From assembly GCF_000237925.1 (NCBI RefSeq), contig NW_017385987.1, positions 1,116,001-1,180,000 on the forward strand: a DNA stretch of 64,000 bases, given 5' to 3'. The position numbers were made by a program, and so were the translations under genes. Below, piece by piece: positions 1 to 13,185 of this stretch (its first letter is position 1; every line of letters starts with the position of its first letter). Source of the DNA: Schistosoma mansoni (taxonomy: Eukaryota; Platyhelminthes; Trematoda; Strigeidida; Schistosomatidae). The notes beneath the pieces are model-generated. The model made no database searches. It was not told the origin of the DNA and was given only the letters and a program-made list of their open reading frames with translations.

Positions 1-3000
1 CTTGATAAACCACAATTAATTTGTAGCTACAACACGTAAAACTACTCTGTTTAATAGATTTAAAATTGTATAGTCTAGAATCTGATCACTAAATCAACCA
101 TTTGATTTGATGACGACGTATAGTATCAAACTTCATTTACCGAGTTATGAAATCAAAAGTTTTTATTGTTTATCGCCTATGTAACATGATGCCCCATGAA
201 TAGTAACTTAACGATATTCATTGTAACAATTAATAATTACTCAATACAATCAATTTTGTATCTGGGATACGGACAATGACTGGTATACTGTTTAAGTGTC
301 TAACACAAACTTCTTCACATGAAGATATTGTTCTCATCAATTCTATTTAATTATTGAATAAAATAAAATGATTGTATTCAAATGATTATTATTGTTGTAG
401 CCAAATATGATTCAATTTTAAAATGATAATTATGAGGTCAGGCTCACCCTATCTCATCCATTCTCTTTATGAAATGAAGTGACATTCTCTTATTTTCTTT
501 ATGACTATCAATCCTAAAATGTGATCAGTTAGACCATTATTTAATGATATAGATAGTATAATAAGAATAAGAATGATGAAGGAAAATGTAGAAATGTGCT
601 AATGGTATACAATTCACACGCCAATATGACATAGTTTTACGTATGATTATTCTGTTCATTTTCTATTCAAAGAGAAAGAATGGGAAAAAATACAATTATG
701 ACATTTGCCATTAATTTAATGTTTATATAAATAATTCACCCAAAAAACACAATGGAAACCAAATGATTAGATGAATAATATTGAAATTTTTATAATGTTC
801 ATGATCAGCCAAATGGTCATGATAACATTACCTCAGCATATATCACGCCAATTAACATTTAACTAATACAAATGAATTAATTAAAGGTCAATTTTAACAT
901 GACACATGAGTTAATATCTAGTTTCATTGTGAACAATACAATTAGTTAATCTTTTCATAATAACTCTGATATGTAGTCAAATAATAAAAAAAAACGATAT
1001 TTAGATTTAGTATGACAGAATATAACAACACTGATGCGTTATACATTCAAATAGTTTCTAAACATCCAGTCAGTTATGAATAAATAAGACGAAATACTGT
1101 ATTTATGAGAGAATGATTGTTGGGGAAAGCAAGATAATGTAATAGGGATATGTGGGGGTTGTTAAGAAGCAGCGCAATATGTATTATTGAAGTCAGCATC
1201 TCATATTGAGTGTCTGTGGGATTATTGGTTTCAGGGATTTAACTGCCACTAAAAAGCTTAATAAGCTTGACTGTCGAATGATAACAAACGAACAGTATTT
1301 ATGGCTTAAGGCGTTTTTTCTGGTGAGTGTTTCTTAAGCAATGTTCTTTCTTACAGAATAGGGTTGTTAACTCTATCCCCGATCCTGTTCGTTTATCCTG
1401 GTTTGTGATCGGCAGTAAACTTAGAAGGGCTCCAGGCAGACTTCAGAGTATATACATACGTATGTATTTCGAATGACTGAAACTGTGATAAACTGAATCC
1501 AGATATATATCTTATCTTAACATTAACCTGAAAATATAAATATTCCTTTAAAAGGGAAGATTTAATAATTATTTTTTAGAATCTTTTCTATACAAATCTC
1601 AAATACATCATAAATTTAATCGTACAAAAAATAAACAAGCATATGGTTTCCTATTTTATGTAGAATATTTAAAAAATATGATCAAAAGTTACAATCTACC
1701 ATATTCCAACTAGATTATATCAAAGAAGGACAAAGTATTATTCGTTTCAAAGCCTGATGATAAACATTGGATTGTTGTTTCCATAGATAAATAAATCAAA
1801 AAAAAATCTAGAAAAGTTTATAAATTGTATAAGCTTGACAAATGATAAGTGTAAGGATCAAAAATTAAATCCTAACATTCTTAAGTAGTTCCATACTGGG
1901 ACGAAATAACTGCTAAATATTTCTTAATTCTCATCATCTATCGGACTGATACAAAAACGTGATGATAAGTATCATCAGTGTTTATGTTTTAAATATTCTT
2001 AGAAATGTAATGAATATTAGCTCCAATGTTTAATCCCTTAAACTATTGGCTCTAAGCTAAGTTGATAGATAGAATTCAATCATCAGTAACGAACAGATAA
2101 AAATGATATTGATTACTACTCTGTGAATAATCATCGTAAATATAACAATAATAGTATCTTTGACTACGACACTGATTAATATGACTCGAATCTGACTAGA
2201 AACACTGTTAACTTCAAGAATGACTCACTGAAAGATACCAGATAGCACAAAATTCGAATTCAAGGATTCTAGATGATTACATTCAATCACTAAGATAATT
2301 CTATCAGGAAAATGTCGTCAACACTATTATACATCCAGTTTTCATAATACTTTTCATTAAAATAATATTATGCAACTGAAGTTAAATCAAAAGTCAGAAT
2401 CATTTCCAGAAAATTTTAAGTATACCATTTACTTCAGAACCATAGATCTATTAAATTTTTTATTTATGTAATATAGTAATTGAAGATACCTTCATTCATT
2501 TTACATTTGCAGATATCACTCCAACTCTGTTACTCACACACACACACACATACACACTATCTCGTTGTTTGAAAATAGAAAATGTTTATAAAATTGGAAC
2601 CCATAATTCCTAATGTAATTTGCTTTCTAAATGATCGTGAAATCTAATCACAATCCAACAAATAGTATGCAATATTATGAATTATCAGAATAATTAACAA
2701 TGTTGACCGCTGCCTAAATAAAATTGTTTATTTCATATCAATCCTATGGATTATTGTTTGACATTTCTATGTGGTCAAGTGACTATATTTCAATTCAAGT
2801 ATCATAATAATCTTTCCTTTTCAATATGGATTTATCTTTAACTGTTAATTATATAATAGGCTAATGTTAATAAATAAAAATCAACCTTTCAAATCATTTC
2901 CGGTTTTGTAATAAAATAGTGCGGGAGAGTTAAAATTTTATCAATAATCCTGCCCACATATTCACGTTCTCAAAGAATACGAGCAATTTGAATGTGATTA

Positions 3001-3875
3001 GATGAAATCGCACAGATTATTCAGTTATTTAATCAACAACTATGATGTATTTAGATTCCTGTCAAGCGTTATTTCTCTGTTAAAATGATATAAATTTGAA
3101 TAATCTAAAAACAATCTCTTTAATCTAGTTTGTTTCATTTTTTAGTCTGACCATTCTTTTATAACGATTACTCTGTATTACTGTATTACTGTAAAACATA
3201 CTCTACCCCCAAAGGTAGAGCATGTGCACGGAATGCAAGTGGTTGCTTACCGATGTCTTGGAAGCGCTACTTACGTATGATGGAAATACCTTCTGGATCA
3301 AGTTAAAGAGTCAAGATATAAGCAGTAAATTGATTGATGAACCTCAAACTCACTCCTAACAACCCTCTGAAACGATGAATTAATATTGATTAGCATAGGA
3401 CTTATCCGTGAAAAAATAAAACGGTGCCCAATCGACAAATAACACAATTTCACTAAAGTATTAATTACTGGTCTAAACCCTGTGAAGAGTTACATACATG
3501 TCTGCTAGATAATCACAATTAACGGTTGTACAGTTCATGTACAACTGATTAAAATATTATTCACTTAATCTAGATAATAATATCATTCCAGATGTTTTAT
3601 ATCGCGATCTCATTTATTCATTTCAAACTTTATTTCTTGTCCCCATTTCTTTTCTAGCATAGAGTTTATTATTCCTACTCATTTTCTTTTTCTTTTATTT
3701 CGTCACTTGTCCTATTTGACAACCTGATATAAACTATAACAACTTGAACTGTTATCCACTCTTATCAAATCCTATAATGTTTTTCTTCTTTTTAATAACT
3801 GACTGTAATTCATTTATCAACTTACGATTCTCACGTATCTGATATTTAAAAATTATTCTATTTCAATATAATGAC
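1..3875. other. AT-rich intergenic DNA, no gene recognised
   Basis: No open frame with protein-like composition and no family A or B retroposon is visible here. A short CA repeat lies at about 2535-2550. The segment near 1290-1450 is less AT-rich and may be an old repeat fragment, but nothing inside this window matches it. Confidence 0.5.
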
Positions 3876-3891
3876 TAATGATTATGAGAAC

Positions 3892-4032
3892 TCCTCCTGT
3901 AGCTCCTCTGGGAGCTACTGCCGGTCCCAAGCCCGGGTAAAGGAGGAGGGTTGGGCATGGGGATAGCGACCCCATCCCGTAGAAAATCAACTCACTAAAA
4001 AAACGCTAACCAGAAAAAATTATTCAAACCAT
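3892..4032 (+). mobile_element. 141-bp structured retro-insertion with 16-bp TSD
   Basis: A GC-rich island is flanked by perfect 16-bp direct repeats (TAATGATTATGAGAAC at 3876-3891 and 4033-4048), so this is a complete target-primed insertion and probably young. The first half folds on paper into a three-way junction: an outer stem CTCCTCC/GGAGGAG, a hairpin GTAGCTCC/GGAGCTAC with a 4-nt loop, and a second hairpin closed by CCGG/CCGG. A further hairpin ATGGGG/CCCCAT follows, then an A-rich tail. It has no coding capacity. From memory it resembles the 5' leader of some animal non-LTR retrotransposons, so it may be a non-autonomous derivative. Element, boundaries and TSD are seen; the family is not known. 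Confidence 0.7.
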
Positions 4033-4386
4033 TAATGATTATGAGAACACATTTGTTTCACAGACATAAATAAGTAAATTTAAATCACTTCTTGTTTGTG
4101 TACAAAATCTGCAGTGAAGTTTTTAAAAAAAACTATTCTACAATATCTTCATCTGGAAGTACATGGTTTCACAGAAAAAAGTCAACAAAGTTATAGAAAA
4201 GAGAAACCAAATATAATTCGAAATCAGTTGATTTTATATTAGAACAATTTCATTGACTTCCCTTATTAAAATATTGAGTGCTCTTGGCACAGAACGAATA
4301 AGTGAATTCATAAACAACGAAAATATGTGGTGCTAGCATAATATTGAGAATATATTAACGTTAGGAATGTAAAAACCATTGATTAT

Positions 4387-4930
4387 CAACTCAGTAATCT
4401 GAAGATTAAGCCCTCACCACAAAGCCTGAATGCATTGGATTCGATCCCTAGCTGGGTCTTAGGTGTACATTTTTGAACAGTTTCATAATAAAATTAAACA
4501 GCTTCATAGTGCTTTCCGTTTTTCAATGGTTGTCTAACTAAAGTTAATTCATGAGGTGAAACTACATAATAACTACGCCATTTAATAATTGTGAAAGAAA
4601 TGGACTTAGTTCTAAGAAAACACAAAATTGTCTGCATGAGGTTGTGAAGGCTTTTGAATTTCATTGAAATCATGAACGGATCCAAGACAACCATTGCAAA
4701 TCTGGGAACACTGGATTGCTGTTTTGTCGTAGTATGAAGTTTCTCAGCAATGTGCATCCACGATCTCGCTCACGGCAATCGAATCTAAGACCACAGGTCT
4801 CACATGGGGAAGCGTGCGAGGTTATGGATGCTTATTGGTCAAGAGCAACATACTAGGGCAGAACGGTCATCCAGTGCTCCCAGGGTTTTAATAATAATCT
4901 GACTTAGATGGGCTTATGATTCCAGTGAAA
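4387..4930. mobile_element. Cluster of three degenerate family B SINEs
   Basis: Three old copies lie side by side: plus at about 4387-4556, minus at about 4653-4805, plus at about 4806-4925. Each keeps scraps of the family, such as TTCGATCCC (B-box-like), a reverse hammerhead region near 4690-4760, and the shared 3' block that reads TCAATGG..GTCTAAC. Divergence is high and no ribozyme core survives. The alternating orientation matches the fold-back arrangement of better-kept copies elsewhere in the window. Confidence 0.6.
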
Positions 4931-5573
4931 AACATAATTGATTATCACAAATACTTGTAGTTATAATAATAATGTTAGATAATGAGAAGCCTGATTTTTT
5001 AAAAAAAATAGATATAGATAAATGATTTCTCACCTGTTTATCCTGTCGGAAAAAAAATATCATAATTATGGGGTTTCATTTGATATCCGAAGTTTCAAAA
5101 AAAATGGTACCTAGTGTTCAATTGATGTAAAAATTAATTACCGGTTCCTCTTCATTATTATTATTATTACTAGCAGTCTCTATAATTATGACAACAAAAA
5201 GTAATCACTTGTAACTTCATATGTCACCTCTGCACATACTTGATAGTTATTATTATTATTATTATTATCCATATCATTATTACTACTGCGAGTTATTCAT
5301 ATATATGAGTGGTATCACTTATGAACACTTTTATTAGGTTATTAAAAAAACACTAATCATATGTTCCATTTAACATATAGACTATGAATGTAGGAACAAT
5401 ACTTTCATCTAAATGTCCAAATTTCTGAGAAAAATCCTAAATAATTCGTCACTTGCTTAATTACTTTTCCTTTTTTTTTGTAAAAAAAAGATAATTGATA
5501 ATTTCATGTATTATACTTTCGACAAAGTGTTAAATAGGGGTAAACTGAGTGTTTCAAATTTATATCCATGACA
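4931..5573. other. Intergenic DNA with TTA/TAT microsatellites
   Basis: Short ATT/TTA triplet runs occur at about 5154-5168 and 5247-5270. No gene or recognisable retroposon is visible. Confidence 0.5.
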
Positions 5574-5650
5574 TACTTACTTACATGCTCTTGTTACCCT
5601 TCATGGAGGAGCGTAGGTCGCTCACCAGGGTTCTCCAACGAACTCTATAT
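5574..5650 (-). mobile_element. 3' end of SR3/Perere-3-like LINE
   Basis: Read on the minus strand this is the terminal part of the same LINE family as the longer copies at 5783-6607, 23965-24281 and 58613-58862: a region encoding a sequence like GG-LCSS, then a GTAAGTAAGT tail (ACTTACTTAC on the plus strand). It is 5'-truncated to under 80 bp. Confidence 0.6.
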
Positions 5651-5782
5651 CCATGACTTATTAAAAAGTAATTGTAACATTTAAAAATTGTCCATTTACT
5701 TCATGAAAAAAAGAAATGTAATTACAAAACTATAAGAAAAAAACTCTTTAATTACTAGAACATTAGATCAAATTTGATTTAC

Positions 5783-6607
5783 CTTCTTACTTATGACTGT
5801 TATCCATTGTGGAGGAGTATAGGCCGCCCACCAGCATTCTTCATCTAAATCTGTCCTGGGCTATCCTTCAAGTTTCAGCTTCGTACAATTGAACTGTTCT
5901 GATGTTGGCTGACAGTTGTTTTGAGTTCCATATAATCTCCAATTAAGGGAATGCTGCCCTTGTTTTGCCAATCCGTGCTTCTACATCTGTATCAGATGGT
6001 CCTCGTTCGTCGATGATTCTGTTCAGGTACGTGAAAGATTCCACATCTTTCAGAGCTTCTCCATCAAGTGTTATTGGGCTGGTGTTCTCCATGTTGTATT
6101 TGAGGATCTTGCTTTTCCTCTTGTGTATGTTGAGGCCTACTGCTGAAGAGGTTTCTGCTACACTAGTTGTCTTGACCCGCATTTGTTCATGTGTGTGCGA
6201 TAGATGGGCCAGGTCATCTGAGAAGCCCAAATCGTCTAGTGTCACGCAAGCTGTCCATTGTATTCCGTGCTTCTCCTCAGATGCGGAACTCTTGATAATT
6301 CAGTCAACCACCAAAATAAAGAGGAAGGGGGAGAGTAGGCAGCCTTGTCTGAGTCCGGTCTTCACTTAAAATGCATCTGTCAGCTGTTCTCCATACACGA
6401 CTTTGTAGTGTAGTCCGTCGTGTGAATTCCGTATGAAATTGCGGATTTTCTCAGGTACATCATAGTGTCGAAGAAGTTTCTATAATGTCCTCCTATCCAC
6501 ACTGTCGAATGCTTTCTCATGATCAAGGAAGTTGATGTATGGTGACGAAATCCATTTACTTGATTGCTCAACGACGATCCGTAGTGTGGCGTTTCACTCC
6601 GTGCCAA
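5783..6607 (-). pseudogene. 5'-truncated RTE-like LINE, RT fragment
   Basis: Minus-strand remnant of a non-LTR reverse transcriptase. Reading 5' to 3' on the minus strand, about 6540-6500 encodes an INFLDHEKAFDSVDR motif (RT motif A). Motif B (GLRQGCLLSPFLF) is near 6350-6310. The motif C region reads GFSDDLAHLSH near 6235-6200, where active RTs have FADD. A downstream GLNIHK..SKIL / FTYL block follows in an open frame at 5943-6245. The frame has in-frame stops, for example in place of a Trp codon after motif B, and shifts. The 3' tail ends near 5783. The family matches the 3' fragments at 23965 and 58613 and is SR3/Perere-3-like from memory. It lacks the endonuclease and the 5' half. Confidence 0.8.
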
Positions 6608-7257
6608 ATTTGATTTAGTAACATCTAAATAATCGAAAGGATCCTATACCGGTTCAGATAAAATAATTAGTTCTTTATTTGTACTCGAATTCTAAATCAC
6701 AGTCATGAATCACTTTTGATTAATACTGTTAAAAAATACAAATCTAAACCGAACAAATTTTGACTATTTTCTGGGAAAATATAATGAATCTTTAGAGAAT
6801 TACTTTTTCCGTATTCAAATAAATCTTACATACTCATGTGGCGCGTCATGGATTACTCAGAGAAGATAAACATGTAGTAAAAACATAAACTAATGTCACA
6901 TATAGAGGATTGATTTCATTGCATTCTACTACAGATTTCCCCTTGTGTGACTGGTTTATTCGATGTTAATAAACGACTATTTTGACTCAGAATCTGGTTC
7001 TCTGTTGTCGATCAGATATTGTACATGTGTGCACTAAGTGATCTAATCTGGTAATCCTATCATTTAGCATCATCATCTAGTGTGGCCAGTCTTTTAACCA
7101 GATCAGTGTTAGAGTGCTATTGCATTGTTTAATACAAACTACAAAAGCTTCTAAATTTTTCCGTTATAATAAATACATCATAAATTTCCTAAATTACTGT
7201 GTTGTTTACTTTGTGTTTGGAAGATATCTCTCTCTAATCTATATAGAATTGATAAAA
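6608..7257. other. AT-rich intergenic DNA
   Basis: No gene or repeat is recognised. Confidence 0.5.
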
Positions 7258-7418
7258 TGTAGCTATCAGTGGAATACAGAATGGGCGTTTCGTCTCATTT
7301 TGGACTCATCAAGTAGATGTACCTGTATATCGGAGTTTACCTTACTCCAGGATTCGAACCCAGTGCATTTCAATTCAGACGTCAACGTGTTACCCACTTA
7401 GCTACTAGGTTAAGATAG
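7258..7418 (-). mobile_element. Sm-alpha-like (family A) SINE fragment
   Basis: On the minus strand it shows a tRNA-like head (TAGCTAAGTGG A-box-like, GGTTCGAATCC B-box-like, seen reversed at about 7363-7410) followed by the hammerhead region (reversed at about 7262-7325). The core reads TTGATGA..GAAAC and the expected GTC cleavage triplet is changed, so self-cleavage is unlikely. Confidence 0.75.
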
Positions 7419-7879
7419 TTCTTTACTTTTGTAACCCATATAAAATTTAATTTAGTTTGTAATGGTTTGGAATATTCGATTGTTGATATTTCGACAGAAC
7501 TAAGACTCTCTTTGGTGTTTTATCCAAATCATTACTACCTGTTTTTTACTCTACTATTTCGCTTTTTGTTGATTTTTGTTACTCTTATTTTTCTCAATAA
7601 TCTATTTTGGTAAATCTGTTTAGCTTCAATCGACTCATTGAAATTACTATAATATCCACAAAACCTCTTCTGATTTTAAATCTATCTATTGGTGATAAAC
7701 TGTGTTTTGTTATTCTTATAATTGAATCCACTTCCCAATACACCAATTAAGCATAAACTAGGAGCCTTGCATTTTTAATGGTAACAAACAGAATATTCAT
7801 TGATCAAAAGTAAACCTTTTTACTTAAGAATAAATAGATTTATTTAAATTATTCTTTAAAACTCTTTCAATTCATTTTT

Positions 7880-8006
7880 AAGCAGAAATGGACAGTGTAT
7901 AGTAGTAAAATTCAGGATGCACTTTTCGTCTTATTTGAAATTTACCGATAGAGTGTACCTGAGTCCCAGAGTTGGTGTTTCACTCCGGCACTCAAACGCA
8001 GTAATC
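7880..8006 (-). mobile_element. Degenerate family A SINE fragment
   Basis: The end reads as reversed Sm-alpha sequence (AGCAGAAATGGACAGTG.., ..CTTTTCGTCTTATTTG..). The hammerhead core and tRNA-like head are both heavily eroded. Confidence 0.55.
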
Positions 8007-8290
8007 AAGCTAATATAATCATTCATTGCATACTAAAATGTAATACTGATCATTAAGAACAATTGAATATAGAGTGAATCAAGTACTACTCTTTTTTCCA
8101 AATCATTTAAATTTAAATATCTATTCTCCTTTAACTCAAAACAGAAATATAAAGCAAATAGTACTTCTATATATGCGAATAAACAAAAATAGATTGACTT
8201 TTAGTTAATTTGATATTGTATCTTATTTCAATAAAATGAACTTTTAACAAATTAAATATAGTTATCTTCTAGTTTTATTACAAAGAATAA

Positions 8291-8486
8291 CCGATAGACC
8301 ACTGAGTGCTTTGGCGCGAGACTGGTAAGTCCTGGGTTCGAATCTCTCGAGCTGAGGTCGTGGATGCGCACTAATGAGTAGTCCCACAATAGGACGAAAC
8401 GGCTGTCCAGTGCTTCCAGGTTTTCCCTGGTGGTGTCACGCTTTCAACTATGAAAATAATAAATCTCCATAAAAACCCCTTCTGAT
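8291..8486 (+). mobile_element. Family B hammerhead SINE, monomeric
   Basis: A simple 196-bp copy flanked by 9-bp repeats AAAGAATAA (8282-8290 and 8487-8495). Order: tRNA-like head with TTCGAATCTC B box at about 8337-8347, hammerhead region at about 8368-8415, the shared CCAGGTTTTC block, and the 3' end CCCCTTCTGAT. The core reads CTAATGA instead of CTGANGA, losing the conserved G5, so the ribozyme is probably dead. The TSD points to LINE-mediated insertion. It is one of the few copies that is not a fold-back and so helps define the unit's 3' end. Confidence 0.85.
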
Positions 8487-8499
8487 AAAGAATAATTTA

Positions 8500-8786
8500 T
8501 TAAATATGAATACGATCATACATGTGTTTACCACTATTAACAATTAATTCAAACAATAAGATTTTCTTATCTGGGTCTACATATATATTTTTAAAACTCA
8601 GTGTCATGATAATAAGACCCAGACATATATATAATCTCAGATATACATTTTTTAAATGATAACTTATAACCTGATTAGATTGAATTTTTAATTTAGAGAT
8701 TTAATAGTCTACTTTAACTCATTACCTCTATTTAATAAATAATTCAGACATACAGTTTGTATTACTTTTTTTTAACCCATAAAACC

Positions 8787-8826
<40 letters not shown>

Positions 8827-10473
8827 TTTCATTACAATGAAAAAAATTTAATGATCTATCAGAAGGATCATGTATTCAGGACGATAATTTCGATGATCAT
8901 GAACTCATCAACTAATCACTGTCCAATTGTTGTATAGGTCACGAGGCTCTCATATCCACATATATATATATATATCCTCATTTATTCACTTAAAGGTTGT
9001 CTAACAATATTTATGCAAACATACATACTTTGATCATATAATATGTGCGTCTATTTACCTGTATATATGAGAATAAAATAAACAATCATAAATAACTGTT
9101 TAGATGTATAAAATTTTGTATCGTTTGTTTCACACTGAGAGAGTATGTAGGATATATTGGTTAAATTATTATTAATGATAAATAAACAATAAATATCCTC
9201 TATTTATATTGTTGTAAAATATATTCTATTCATTCACTTGGTGTTGTTTACATGTTTACTGAGTAAACTGTTAACTCCAATATCTTGATATACGTATATA
9301 TGTGTTGTATGTATGTTATACCCTTACACTGAGTTACCTTCTTTAAAATACTAGGTTGAATATTTATGTTCTAATTAACTATCATGCTTTCATATTATGT
9401 TTTATTTTAGATATATCACCACCGCACACATTTTATGTCTCTTGATGTTTTGAAAACTACTGCAACTCTTTTAATAAAGTTTAGAATATCATGGAACTTA
9501 TTATCTATTAATTTATAATTGATCATTGAGCTAAAAATCTTGAAGACCTTTCAGATTTGTTGCAACACAACATTTAATTGGAAGAACATTATAACTGATG
9601 TAGAATATTGACATCAACTGAATAGTCTGTAATGATTTTGAATACGAAAATAACTATTCTATGAATTAGCTAAAGTTGAATACAACAATCATTTTGTTTT
9701 CAAAATCTAAAATATTTACAGTGTATTGTATTTAATCAAAAGTGATGTAACAGATAACTCCTTCTGATGAAATATCCTGCAACAAGATAAATGAATTTTG
9801 AAGTACTTTCTAGTTATTATGACAAATAAGTTATGAAATATATATCTTTACCTGTAGATTTCTTCATATCGCATACTCTTCCAGATGTTGACAGTTTTAA
9901 ATTAATAACGTAAGAGATCCATGAACGAGTGTTTTATAAATAATACAAGATATGATAACTAAATGACAATAACGTTCAGCAGATTCTATTTTAAGAATAA
10001 TTTTCGATAACTGAAGTTCTGGAGAAAAAAACATTCGAAAGCATATTCACATTTAAATGTAAAAAAGGAATAAAACACATCATGATCTTTAAGACATTCA
10101 CATTTATAAACACATAAAGTACGCTTCTATGAATTATCATTAAATAATGCAAATGACAACTTTCTATTTAAATTTCATGCTACTTCTCTGTAACTAGATA
10201 TATGAAGTAACATCAAAGAGATAAATGCTGCACGGCACAATGCTATCTTTAGTTTATCAGATTCAATGACAAATTAAATAATCTAACTTGTAGAAGGAAA
10301 CAAATAGTAAACATTAAAGAACAAGAATCGTCCAAACATTGAATGACCATTTGTAGAGGTTAATACAATTAAAGAAATGATCTTGGCACTGTTATTATTA
10401 TCTGAAAGTTTTAAAAAAACATTGAAAGAGAGACAATAAAAAGATGAAATCACATTCTATGTAAAAACAAATT
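8500..10473. other. AT-rich intergenic DNA with TA repeats
   Basis: A TA dinucleotide run lies at about 8791-8822 and a shorter one near 8958-8975. No gene is recognised. Confidence 0.6.
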
Positions 10474-10485
10474 AATCAATTAAGT

Positions 10486-10890
10486 ATTAGAAGGGGGTTT
10501 TGCGGAGATTTTAGTAATTTTATATAGTTGAAATCATGAGTCAATTGAAGCTAGACCACCATCGAAAACCTGGAAGCACTGAACGGCCGTTTCGTCCTAT
10601 TATGGGACTCCTCAGCAGTGCGCATCCACGAACCCGCTCTCGCGAGATTCGAACCCAGGACCTATCAGTCTCGCGCGCGAGCGCTCAAACTCTAGACCTC
10701 TGAGCCGGCATCCAATGGTGTTAATATCTAACTTCAACTAATCCACGAAGTTCAGCAACCATTTCACCAATGTCTTCAGTGAGTTGATATCCCCCAACAG
10801 ACCTGGTTGAACTCCACTGATCACTGCTTCTTCTCCAGGTTTTCCATGGTGGTCTAGCTTCAACTGACTCATACTTTCAACTATATAAAT
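10486..10890 (-). mobile_element. Family B SINE, near full length, fold-back end
   Basis: The copy runs on the minus strand and is flanked by AATCAATTAAGT (10474-10485) and AATCATTTAAGT (10891-10902), a 12-bp TSD with one mismatch. Read minus to plus from the left it has the 3' end (AGAAGGGG), the hammerhead, the tRNA-like head and the long 5' region. At the right edge (about 10838-10890) the 3' block CCAGGTTTTCCATGGTGG reappears in the opposite orientation, so the two termini are inverted repeats of each other. The ribozyme core is described separately. Confidence 0.85.
10576..10621 (-). ncRNA. Type I hammerhead ribozyme, apparently intact core
   Basis: On the minus strand: stem I strand GCACTG, core CTGAGGA, stem II GTCC/GGAC with a 7-nt loop, GAAA, stem III ACGG/CCGT, cleavage position T rather than C, then stem I strand with CAGTGC. 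The catalytic positions equivalent to C3, G5, G8 and G12 are present, and N7 is G, which the CUGANGA consensus allows. U at position 17 fits the NUH rule but usually lowers activity. Activity is inferred only. Confidence 0.7.
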
Positions 10891-10902
10891 AATCATTTAA
10901 GT

Positions 10903-13185
10903 GTTTTATGAAACTTTGTCATTTTAATAGTCAGACAATTAACTCTCCAAAAAATTAAGATTTATTAACTTAACAAATCAAGTTTAATACAAATTATAAA
11001 CAGTTTTTATGATTACATTTACAATTGTTTTACAGTGTCATGTTGAATGATGTGTAATGTAAATTAAATTATTTTTCAATTACATAAATGTTGTTAAATC
11101 AGATACAAAACATGATGGAAGTCACGCAATAATAATATTAATAATGGAGGTTATGACAAAAGCTAAACTTGATGGAAATCGTTAACCAATTCATTTATAC
11201 AAGAATACTTAGCGAGGTACGACATAATATGAGTCTTTGCATAACAACTAAATACTATTTTAGATTAAATATGTAAGACGATAGATTGGTGAATAAATTA
11301 TGATAGTTATGACTAATTAAAAATAAGTACATGAAAGTAGGGAAAAAGAAGTGCTACATAATATGACAAATTTTGTTGTTGAGTGTAGGACAAATCATGA
11401 TTGATGGCGATAGAGCTAACATAAATTAAAATGAAATATTCAAGTCATAAGAATATTACATAACAATACAATATGTACAGAAGACACATACACAGAGATA
11501 AACTTGCATAGTTGATGTAAAAGTGAAGCAACTGATCAATGTAGTTGGTTGGTCAAACTATTAGAATACATTAAATATTTACCATAAACAATAGTAAATG
11601 TTTCATCAATAAACTTATACGAATACTTTGATGTTTAGCATACCGAACTCAACTGGCAACCATACTTATTTACGTATGTTACTCCTGATCGAGCATTAGC
11701 TTCCGGTTAGGGATCTTCAACCAACTTTGTTCTGGTCTCTCCTTTCTAATTATTGTCAACTTTAATTCATTCTTTTGATTTTGGCCTTCAATTTCCTACA
11801 TATTGTGTTATGTGATTTCCCTCTTTTCCTTTAACTTCGAATATTCCATGTTCAAGTTTACGCTATAACTCAGTCTAATGATTTCGTCAATCAGTGTAGA
11901 CCTGTAATAGCAGAAAGAGGCGAAAGACATAATATGTACCATTAATGAGTAAATGTTCGATATCAGTGTTTCTTTCATAAAATTTGCTGAATTTATACGT
12001 AAATAAATTTTCGATCTATCTGGATCTGGTTAGATGCAGAAGTATGTGTATGTTTCGAATAAGCTTGAGAAATATATGATATGAAAAACTTACTCCAGAT
12101 TGATTACTATAAAGTTTGTTGATATTGTCTCTTACATAGGCCAGTTACGTTTTTTTCGTACAGTAACCCATACAACATTCCCTTGAATTAGCTGTTTGTA
12201 TATGAGTGATGTTATACATGAACAAGAAGTTTCACAGTTAATTATCTTCTTAATATATGCTTGTGACCATAATAATAACAATAGATTAAATAAGATATGA
12301 CCCATTTGGTCAATCTATTATTCTAATCATCATAATTACTCTACAATTAAAGTCGACAATAGCTACAGTTTGAATTGAATTAATTGTGTGAATATGAAGT
12401 TGATCAGTGTTATTTCATTTAATTTATTTGAGTTTTTCTCATTTATTCACATCTCATTCATTTATTGAATGAAAACTAGTCTGCATACACAATTGTAATG
12501 CACAATTGATTAGGTGACACATCATTCTCACATGATTTGATAGGCGTCTGCGTGTACAAATCACATGTGTAATGTTAGATAAACACTAATTTGTGTTAGA
12601 ATAAGTTTAGTTCAATTCACAATAACCACAATACATAGATGAATGGTCATCATATAATTGTGTTCACAAAACAATAATCAGATCAATTCTAATACTATGT
12701 CCGTTCAATATGGAAGCAACAGAACTCACAATGTGTGTGAGCGAGCAAATGATTGAGTACTTGTTATTGTTAAGGATAGTTTAGTTGTTTTGAGGAAGTG
12801 GTGTATATTGTTGATTAGAATCATTTTGTATAAATGACCATGGACTCAGTTGCATGGAGTCAGCTAATTACATTATTCATTAAATATGTCAATAATACGC
12901 AAATATAGTTATATTGACCGAAATATTGATTTAAGATACAGAGAGCTACTGTCAATAATGAGTCTAGAAGTTCACTAAAAGTTATAAATGTTAAATGATT
13001 AAAAAAATATTATACATGTGTTGTAATTACCTTATTCATTTATTTACTAAATAATTCATTTGCTCTGTGGAATTCGTTTATTCATTTATTACTTCAAAAG
13101 GCTTTAAATTATCAGCCCTAATGTTCTTTGTCAAACATATGATAAAAGTTCTGACTGTTGAACATATATGATATCTTTCGAGTTG
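10903..13185. other. AT-rich intergenic DNA
   Basis: No gene or family A/B retroposon is recognised. Confidence 0.5.

Noticed and set aside
1290-1450. Possible LINE or Penelope 3' fragment
   Set aside because: Resemblance is from memory only; no motif, tail, TSD or second copy in the window supports it.
5965-6369. 134-residue plus-strand open frame
   Set aside because: It is the antisense shadow of the minus-strand LINE reverse transcriptase fragment.
8337-8347. tRNA gene suggested by GGTTCGAATC
   Set aside because: The B box belongs to a SINE head; no acceptor stem or anticodon arm closes around it. The same holds for all other GGTTCGA sites in the window.
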